Part shown: piece by piece, positions 58,900-64,000 of the stretch
Position numbering within the stretch: position 1 is the first letter of the stretch
How the letters are laid out: each line of letters starts with the position of its first letter
From: Porphyrobacter sp. SLTP
Lineage (GTDB): Bacteria; Pseudomonadota; Alphaproteobacteria; Sphingomonadales; Sphingomonadaceae
Reading direction: 5' to 3'
Assembly (NCBI RefSeq): GCF_009905735.1
Contig: NZ_JAAALE010000011.1
Location: 62,001 to 126,000 of the forward strand
DNA: 64,000 nt
The notes under the pieces: generated by a model
The model's database searches: none
Told to the model about the DNA's origin: nothing
The model's input: only the letters and a program-made list of their open reading frames with translations
Position numbers and translations under genes: made by a program

Positions 58900-60194
58900 T
58901 GCATCCCCAATGTCGCAAGATAGGCCGCGAAGGGCACCAGATTGGCAACCGCACCCAGCCGCGGCGCGCGCCAACGGTCGAACCATGGCGTGCGCGCCAG
59001 CACCAGCCCGGTGACCAGCAGCAGGCTCGCCGCTGCCACCAACGGCAGATAGGGCGAATGCAGCGCATGGCCGGGCGCAAGGCTCAGCAACGCGATGTAG
59101 CCCGCACCCACCGCTATCGTCAGCACGGCTCCCGCCGCGACCCGGCCTCCGGTCGCCACCACCAGCAGCCCCAGCGCCATGCCCGCCATGCCGAGATTGT
59201 AGAAGCTCAAGGCGCTCGGCCCGATGGTCTCGCCCACGAAGAACCAGATTAGCCCCGCGCCGCACAGGGTCGCGATGAAATCCAGATCGCGGTGCGGGCT
59301 CGCACAGGGGCGGCGACGGGCGACCAGATGCGCGGCAATGGCGAACATCGGCACCACCGCCCCGTAGGGCCCGCCCGCGCCCAGAAACAGGAAGATCGCA
59401 ATCACGAAGGCGCGGCTGGCATGGACCGACAGCGCCAGCCGCCGCGCGATCACCGCCACCGCGATCACCGCCACTCCGAATTGCAGCGCGATCAGCGCCA
59501 GCGCCATCGGCTCGGCAAACAGGTAGCCCTTGATGAAGAATTGCAGGCAGATCGGCACGAACAGATTGTCGAGCCCCCGCCACGACACCGCTTCGACAAT
59601 CGCGCCGAAAGCGGCAATCGCGAAGGCCAGCACCACCACGTTAAGGCGCGGGGCGTCGGTGAGAAGCAGCAGCATCGCCATCGCCACGATGACGCTGACC
59701 ATGAAGAAGGCGACCACGCCCTCCCAGCTTTTGACCCCGTCCTCGACCGCGAACCGGCTGCGACCATAGGCGCTCCCCGTCAGCGCGGCGGCGGTGTCCG
59801 ACAGGGTGATGATGGCGAGCGGCAGGGCGTAAAAGATATACTCGCCCTCCGATTGCAGGAACACGAACCCGATGGCGAGCGCCAGCCAGATATCGCCGAG
59901 CGAGCGCCGCTCGACCGCGTGGATCGCCTTGCCGAGCCCGCTGGTGCGCACCTGCGGCAGTCGCAGCCAGCCCATCAGCGCGAGCGCGATCAGCAGCAGG
60001 ACGACCACCGGCAAGCGCGTATCGAACAGCAGCGGCAGGGCCATAGCGTAGAGGCCGATGGCAACATGGATGGTCTTGCGGCTGACTTCGGCGTGCCAGC
60101 CGAACCGCTCGCCCGCATATCGCACCGCGGCGATGACGCCCATCAGCAGCGCGACCGATCCGGCCAGCAGCGCGAGGTCGAGCGCGATGCTCAA
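58896..60194 (-). CDS. Phytol/dolichol kinase-like membrane protein (SEC59/VTE5 family)
   Basis: This 432-residue protein with about 13 hydrophobic helices opens RYAGERFGWHAEVSRKTIHVAIGLYAMALP. It contains LPLAIITLSDTAAALTGSAYGRSRFAVEDGVKSWEGVVAFF, the CTP-utilising polyprenol/phytol kinase signature (D-x-x-A-A-x-x-G ... K-S-x-E-G). The family phosphorylates phytol, dolichol or diacylglycerol with CTP. A C-terminal half of extra helices (from about 230) goes beyond the usual ~220-300 residues. TTG start in the TGA of the BtaA-like gene. Confidence 0.8.
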   Translation of the reverse strand: MSIALDLALLAGSVALLMGVIAAVRYAGERFGWHAEVSRKTIHVAIGLYAMALPLLFDTRLPVVVLLLIALALMGWLRLPQVRTSGLGKAIHAVERRSLGDIWLALAIGFVFLQSEGEYIFYALPLAIITLSDTAAALTGSAYGRSRFAVEDGVKSWEGVVAFFMVSVIVAMAMLLLLTDAPRLNVVVLAFAIAAFGAIVEAVSWRGLDNLFVPICLQFFIKGYLFAEPMALALIALQFGVAVIAVAVIARRLALSVHASRAFVIAIFLFLGAGGPYGAVVPMFAIAAHLVARRRPCASPHRDLDFIATLCGAGLIWFFVGETIGPSALSFYNLGMAGMALGLLVVATGGRVAAGAVLTIAVGAGYIALLSLAPGHALHSPYLPLVAAASLLLVTGLVLARTPWFDRWRAPRLGAVANLVPFAAYLATLGMQ

Positions 60195-61279
60195 GACAGC
60201 ACCTCGTCGACATGGAAGGCGGAGTAGAAGAACGCCTGATCGCGCGCGGCCAATGGCGCGGCAATGTCGGGGCGGGGACGAGCGCGGGGCGTGTATTCGG
60301 GCGGCATCGCTCGCGGAGCCATCATGTTCCAGTAGACCAGCCGCGCGCCGGGATTGGAGGCGGCGAGGATGCTGCCGTAAGCCGCGCGGAACCCCGCGGG
60401 CGACATATATTCGAAGATGTCGGAGAGGTTCCAGCCGTCCACGCCCTCGGTCGCCGCCTGTTCCAGCGGGCCAAGATGGAGCCGGATGCGGCCCACCCGC
60501 TCGGCGATGGTGGCGTGATGTTCGGGCCGCCATGCGAGCGGCAGCACGGGGCCGTGGGTGCCGGTCAGGACATAGCGCAGATAGGGATTGGCGACCGGAT
60601 CATTGGCGACAAAGGCGTGTTCGATCCGGCGGGCGACATGATCACTGACCGAGCCTTTGACCTGATCAAAAAACGCGGGATCGCGGCCCAATGCGCCCAT
60701 CGCGCGGCGCGAGAAGAATGCCTTGAGGAGCCAGCGCCAGCGCCAGTTGTTCCAGCGGTCGTTGAGGAACCGCGCACGTTCCTCCTGCGAGCGCTGCTCA
60801 AACACCGCTGCGACCGTGCGGCGCGAGTGGACGAAGGGCAGCAGGCGGCGGTGGAAGAGGCGGAAGTACCGCTCGAACTTGCCGACTCCGCCCGCGCCGT
60901 GGGCGATAACCTCGGGGCGCAGGGCGGCCCAGAAGGCGGCGGTCTCGGCGTCGCAATCGGCCAGCACCCGGTCGAGCAGCGCGCCGCGCCGGGTGGAACG
61001 AGCCGCGCCGAGCAGCTCGGTCAATTCGGCATGGCTCAGCAGCGGAAACGCCGCCAGCCGCAGCTTGAGGCACGCCAATTGCGCGGGCGAAAGGTCGGCG
61101 GCAATCACCTCGGCCGGGTCGCACAGCAGCATCGCAAGTGCGTTATCGCCCGCCGAACAGATCGACACCAGCCGACCGCCGGGACGCGGGCCGATGGCGC
61201 TCACCAGCACATCGGCATCTTCCCACAGCTGGGCGTAGCGGATGTGATCGAAAGCGGCCTTGGCGGCGATCTCGCTCAT
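60191..61279 (-). CDS. BtaA-like (DUF3419) SAM-dependent aminocarboxypropyl transferase
   Basis: This 362-residue protein starts AAFDHIRYAQLWEDADVLVSAIG and has the SAM-fold motifs RLVSICSAGDNALAML and VIAADLSPAQLACLKLRLAAF, the DUF3419 hallmarks. The family prototype BtaA moves a 3-amino-3-carboxypropyl group from SAM to diacylglycerol, the first step to betaine lipids. No BtaB N-methyltransferase is near. Neighbours handle isoprenoids and phosphate, so the acceptor may be an unusual lipid. Overlaps on both sides (ATGA, TTGA). Confidence 0.85.
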   Translation of the reverse strand: MSEIAAKAAFDHIRYAQLWEDADVLVSAIGPRPGGRLVSICSAGDNALAMLLCDPAEVIAADLSPAQLACLKLRLAAFPLLSHAELTELLGAARSTRRGALLDRVLADCDAETAAFWAALRPEVIAHGAGGVGKFERYFRLFHRRLLPFVHSRRTVAAVFEQRSQEERARFLNDRWNNWRWRWLLKAFFSRRAMGALGRDPAFFDQVKGSVSDHVARRIEHAFVANDPVANPYLRYVLTGTHGPVLPLAWRPEHHATIAERVGRIRLHLGPLEQAATEGVDGWNLSDIFEYMSPAGFRAAYGSILAASNPGARLVYWNMMAPRAMPPEYTPRARPRPDIAAPLAARDQAFFYSAFHVDEVLS

Positions 61280-63687
61280 GCTTTGCTCACCCTCCCGGTT
61301 GCGCCGTCGACTGTCAGCATGTCGCCATCCGTAATCCAGCGGGTCGCGTCCGACAGCCCGACAACGCAGGGAATCCCCAGTTCGCGCGCGACGATGGCGC
61401 TGTGGGAGAGCAAGCTACCGCGCTCGACCACGATGGCCCCGGCGCTGGCGAACAGCGCGATCCAACCCGGATCGGTGTGCCGCGCGACGAGGATTTCGCC
61501 CGCCGCGATGCTCTGCCCGCGCGGGTCGGCGATGACGCGGGCGACGGCGGTGACGGTGCCTGCCGAAGCGCCGGTGCCGGAGCGGGTGCGTTCATCGCTG
61601 GCGGCTAGCTGCGGCGCGGCGAGAGTCGCGGCGGCGCAGGCAGGGCCTTCGGTGACGATGCGTTCGGGAGGATCGGCCAGAGCGGCGGCGCGCTCCATCT
61701 CGCGGCGGCGCACCTCGGCGAGGCCAGCCAGATCGGCGGTGACGCCAAAGCCTTCGATCGCGCCGAGCACTTCGGGGAGCGTCAGCAGGAACACATCGCG
61801 CGGCGTGCTGAGCAGCCCCATCGCGTGGAACTGCGTCCCCATCGCCAAGAGCACGCGGCGCGCGCGGCCGAAAATACGGGTGCGTTCATAGCGCAGGTTC
61901 TCGCGGTCGCGCACGCGGTCCTTCGCCCAGCGCACCAGCCAGCGGGCGACCCGGCGCTTGACCGGCTTGCCCTTGAGCGCCTCGTCCAGCCGCGCCCAAG
62001 GATCGCCGCGCTCCGGCGCAGGGCCGTGGCGGCTGCGCGCGGCAGCGGCAATGGCGGCAAACAGGGGGGTGGGATCTTCGTCGAGGGTCACGCTTTCGAG
62101 CTTGAGCTCCTCGGTGCAGCGGTCGCCGAATTCGGCGATGTAGCCCGCGATGCCCGCCGCGATGATGCCGGCCTCCACGGCCGCGCGTTCCTGCGCATCG
62201 AGCGCAGCGAGCAGCGCCGTGTCCTCACGCGCTGTCTCCCCCATCGTCCGGATCAGTTGGGCGGGGCGGGCCGAGATGATGTCACCCTGCCCGATCAGAA
62301 CGTCGTTGAGCGCGGCGGTGCCCTCGGCCCCGGCCCAGCCTTCCAGCGCTTTGCGCGCCGCCCCGAAGGCGATCATGCAGAGGAAATCATTGACGATGGG
62401 GGCGTCCCAGCGGTCGAGCAAATCGGCCTCGATCCGGCGATATTCGGCGGCGAGTTCGGTCAGCGAAAGCGTCGCCACCCGCTCCGGCGTGGTCGCCTTC
62501 AGCGCGCGGTCGAGCCGTTTGCGGAACAGTGCCGAGGTCGCGGGCAGCGCGCGCGAGGCCCGCCATAGCCGCCACGCCGAGCGTGCCATCCGCGCATATT
62601 CCTTGAAGCGTTGTGGCTGGCCGTGCTCAATCTGCCCCAGCAGCCGTTCGGGCAGCGGGGCGCTCGTCCCCATCATCCCGTCCATGAAGCCGCGATTGAG
62701 GCTGTATCCCGGCAGCATCGCCAGCGCGCGGTGCCAGTTGCCGAGGTTGTAATAGACCCGCCCCTCGATCCGGGAGAGCATGTTCTCGAACACCACCCGC
62801 TCGGCGCGGATACGCTCGGGCGCGACGCCGAGCAGCGCGACGAAGGCCATATAGACCCGCGCATAGGCGTAGGACGCGAAGGAGAAGGTCAGCGGCGCGA
62901 CGATGCCGGGGTAGCTTTCGACGATGTTCGAGTTGTCGAACACCATGAAGCCAGGGTCGGCCAGCGGCGCAGGGCGCAGGGGGGAGGTGATCGGGCGCGA
63001 TTGCAGCAGGGAGAGCGCGCCGCCCGCAAAGGCCCATTCGATATCCTGCGGCCCGCCGAACGCGGCTTCGGCAGCGAGGCATAGTTCGGCGACTTCGCGC
63101 ACCTGCGCCGGTGAGAGCCCCTCTCCATCGCCGGTCGTGGCAACCACTTCCAGCGCAGGCCGCGCCAGCCACCAGCCGCTCCCGTCAACCTCGCCCGCCA
63201 CCAGTCGGTCGCCAAGGCCCTGCGTTGCCGAGACCACCACCCGGTCGCGCCTGCCCGCCACCGGATCGGCGGAGAAGGCGACCCCGGCGTGGGAGGCGGG
63301 GATCATGCGCTGCACCACCACGGCAGGCGGGGCGGTGTCGGCGATTCCGCGTTCGGAGCGATAGGCGGCCAGCCCCTCGCCCGCGCCCGAGGCTGAGACC
63401 TGTGCGATCGCGGCGGCGACCTCTTCGGCGGGGACATTGAGCAGGCTCTCGAACTGCCCTGCATGGCTCGCCTCGGCCCCGTCCTCGGCGAGGCCCGATG
63501 ATCGCACCGCATAAGGCCCCGGCCCGAGAGTTGCGAGTGCCGCACCCAAGGCGTCGGCGTCAGGCATTTCCCCCGAAGGCATCACAAAGAACGGCGGCAC
63601 GGCAAAGCCCGCCGCCTGCGCCCGCGCCAAGGCACGGCCCTTGCCCCCTGCTGCCGCGATATCCGCCTGCGCCCCCGTCAGGATCAT
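61276..63687 (-). CDS. PEP-synthase/rifampin-phosphotransferase-like protein
   Basis: An 803-residue, three-part protein: an ATP-grasp domain (about 1-310; GGKGRALARAQAAGFAVPPFF, PYAVRSSGLAEDGAEASHAGQFESLLNV, DIEWAF), a central domain of about 340 residues, and a C-terminal phosphohistidine domain with H762 in GSLLSHSAIVARELGIPCVVG. It lacks the PEP/pyruvate barrel of true PEP synthases. This is the layout of rifampin phosphotransferases, where ATP's beta-phosphate passes via the histidine to a small-molecule hydroxyl. In this cluster it may phosphorylate a lipid or isoprenoid. Both ends overlap neighbours by 4 nt. Confidence 0.85.
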   Translation of the reverse strand: MILTGAQADIAAAGGKGRALARAQAAGFAVPPFFVMPSGEMPDADALGAALATLGPGPYAVRSSGLAEDGAEASHAGQFESLLNVPAEEVAAAIAQVSASGAGEGLAAYRSERGIADTAPPAVVVQRMIPASHAGVAFSADPVAGRRDRVVVSATQGLGDRLVAGEVDGSGWWLARPALEVVATTGDGEGLSPAQVREVAELCLAAEAAFGGPQDIEWAFAGGALSLLQSRPITSPLRPAPLADPGFMVFDNSNIVESYPGIVAPLTFSFASYAYARVYMAFVALLGVAPERIRAERVVFENMLSRIEGRVYYNLGNWHRALAMLPGYSLNRGFMDGMMGTSAPLPERLLGQIEHGQPQRFKEYARMARSAWRLWRASRALPATSALFRKRLDRALKATTPERVATLSLTELAAEYRRIEADLLDRWDAPIVNDFLCMIAFGAARKALEGWAGAEGTAALNDVLIGQGDIISARPAQLIRTMGETAREDTALLAALDAQERAAVEAGIIAAGIAGYIAEFGDRCTEELKLESVTLDEDPTPLFAAIAAAARSRHGPAPERGDPWARLDEALKGKPVKRRVARWLVRWAKDRVRDRENLRYERTRIFGRARRVLLAMGTQFHAMGLLSTPRDVFLLTLPEVLGAIEGFGVTADLAGLAEVRRREMERAAALADPPERIVTEGPACAAATLAAPQLAASDERTRSGTGASAGTVTAVARVIADPRGQSIAAGEILVARHTDPGWIALFASAGAIVVERGSLLSHSAIVARELGIPCVVGLSDATRWITDGDMLTVDGATGRVSKA

Positions 63688-64000
63688 CCGAGCAAGGCCC
63701 CCGCAAAAGGCGCAAACCCCGCCGCGCCGTAACAGGCGAAGACCCACAGGCCCGAGGCATCCTCCAGCGCCTTGGCCCGCTCCGGCGTGGCCGCTGCGCG
63801 ATACAGCAGCGCCGCGCGTGCGGCATAGATCACCCCCGCCAACCCGATTGCGCCCGTCAGCACCGGCGCGCCCGTCGCAAAGCCCACCGCCAGCAGCAGC
63901 GCCAGCGCCGCCGCAAGGCACCCTAGCCACAGCAGCGCGCCCCGCTCCGGCCCGAGCACGCGGCTGTAGGTCTCCACCCCCTCACGCTCGGACTCCGGCG
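63684..64000 (-). CDS. UbiA-type membrane prenyltransferase (3' part, cut by window end)
   Basis: Only the last ~105 residues are in the window. ESEREGVETYSRVLGPERGALLW matches the second conserved UbiA element (D/E-x-x-x-D/E-R-x-x-G-V-x-T-x-x-x-x-x-G), followed by three hydrophobic helices. The frame is open to the window edge, so a GTG at 63977 is not a likely start. UbiA enzymes attach prenyl chains to aromatic rings, glycerol phosphate or other acceptors. Its stop overlaps the next start (ATGA), making it the most upstream visible gene of the six. Confidence 0.72.
   Translation of the reverse strand, partial: PESEREGVETYSRVLGPERGALLWLGCLAAALALLLAVGFATGAPVLTGAIGLAGVIYAARAALLYRAAATPERAKALEDASGLWVFACYGAAGFAPFAGALLG

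Noticed and set aside
58896..60533. Extended start for the kinase-like membrane protein
   Set aside because: The extra 113 codons lie inside the BtaA-like gene and look like its shadow; the TTG at 60194 in the TTGA overlap fits better.

Overview
The window is high-GC alphaproteobacterial DNA carrying most of a photosynthesis gene cluster. Its gene order (bchFN / aerR-ppsR / bchG-pucC-like-bchP / tspO / pufMLAB-bchZYXC-crtF / crtDC / bchODI) and its neighbours suggest an aerobic anoxygenic phototroph of the Sphingomonadales, most likely Erythrobacteraceae. That placement is inferred from gene content and order, not from a marker gene. There are no rRNA or tRNA genes, insertion sequences or CRISPR arrays that I can see. 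Genes are packed tightly, often with ATGA or TGATG stop/start overlaps.

Photosynthesis region (1-24393). bchN (cut by the window edge) and bchF run left from a shared promoter region; the regulators aerR and ppsR run right. bchG, a PucC-type carrier gene and bchP form an operon for the end of bacteriochlorophyll synthesis, followed by tspO and a small membrane protein gene. A strong hairpin separates these from the leftward superoperon crtF-bchC-bchX-bchY-bchZ-pufB-pufA-pufL-pufM, which makes the chlorin reductase, the core antenna and the reaction centre. No pufQ, pufC or puc genes are present next to puf. crtD and crtC run rightward, divergent from crtF. A PAP2-type membrane protein, an unannotated 55-codon membrane peptide and bchO-bchD-bchI follow on the minus strand. 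Four PpsR boxes (TGTC-N10-GAC[A/G]) lie upstream of bchF/aerR, bchG, bchC and crtF/crtD; in three of them one half-site coincides with a possible -35 hexamer.

Housekeeping and iron region (24461-46983). An iron ABC transporter (fbpB leftward; fbpC and fbpA rightward, with a Fur-like box before fbpA) directly abuts bchI. Then come a ferredoxin-NADP reductase, an acyl-CoA dehydrogenase, a MetH lacking its homocysteine domain, a serine hydrolase, a CPA2 antiporter, and a glycine-cleavage operon gcvT-H-PA-PB behind a tandem glycine riboswitch. A flippase, a lipoprotein, mmsA, an SMP-30 protein and an M24 peptidase complete this part.

Catabolic regulon (47041-55624). A citrate-synthase-like lyase is divergent from a CoA-transferase plus IclR regulator pair. 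Next is a TonB receptor operon with WrbA, a VOC protein, an alpha/beta hydrolase and a MetE-like protein. The two promoter regions carry the same 32-bp double operator, two TTCG-N5-CGAA boxes 19 bp apart, which ties the genes into one regulon. The substrate is unknown.

Right end (55686-64000). A CorA/ZntB transporter is followed on the minus strand by six genes linked by five consecutive 4-nt overlaps: UbiA-type prenyltransferase (cut by the window end), a rifampin-phosphotransferase-like PEP-synthase-fold protein, a BtaA-like (DUF3419) enzyme, a phytol/dolichol-kinase-like membrane protein, a GNAT-like protein and an OleC-like AMP-forming ligase. This combination looks like a dedicated pathway for an unusual isoprenoid or lipid, and is the best candidate in the window for an undescribed system.
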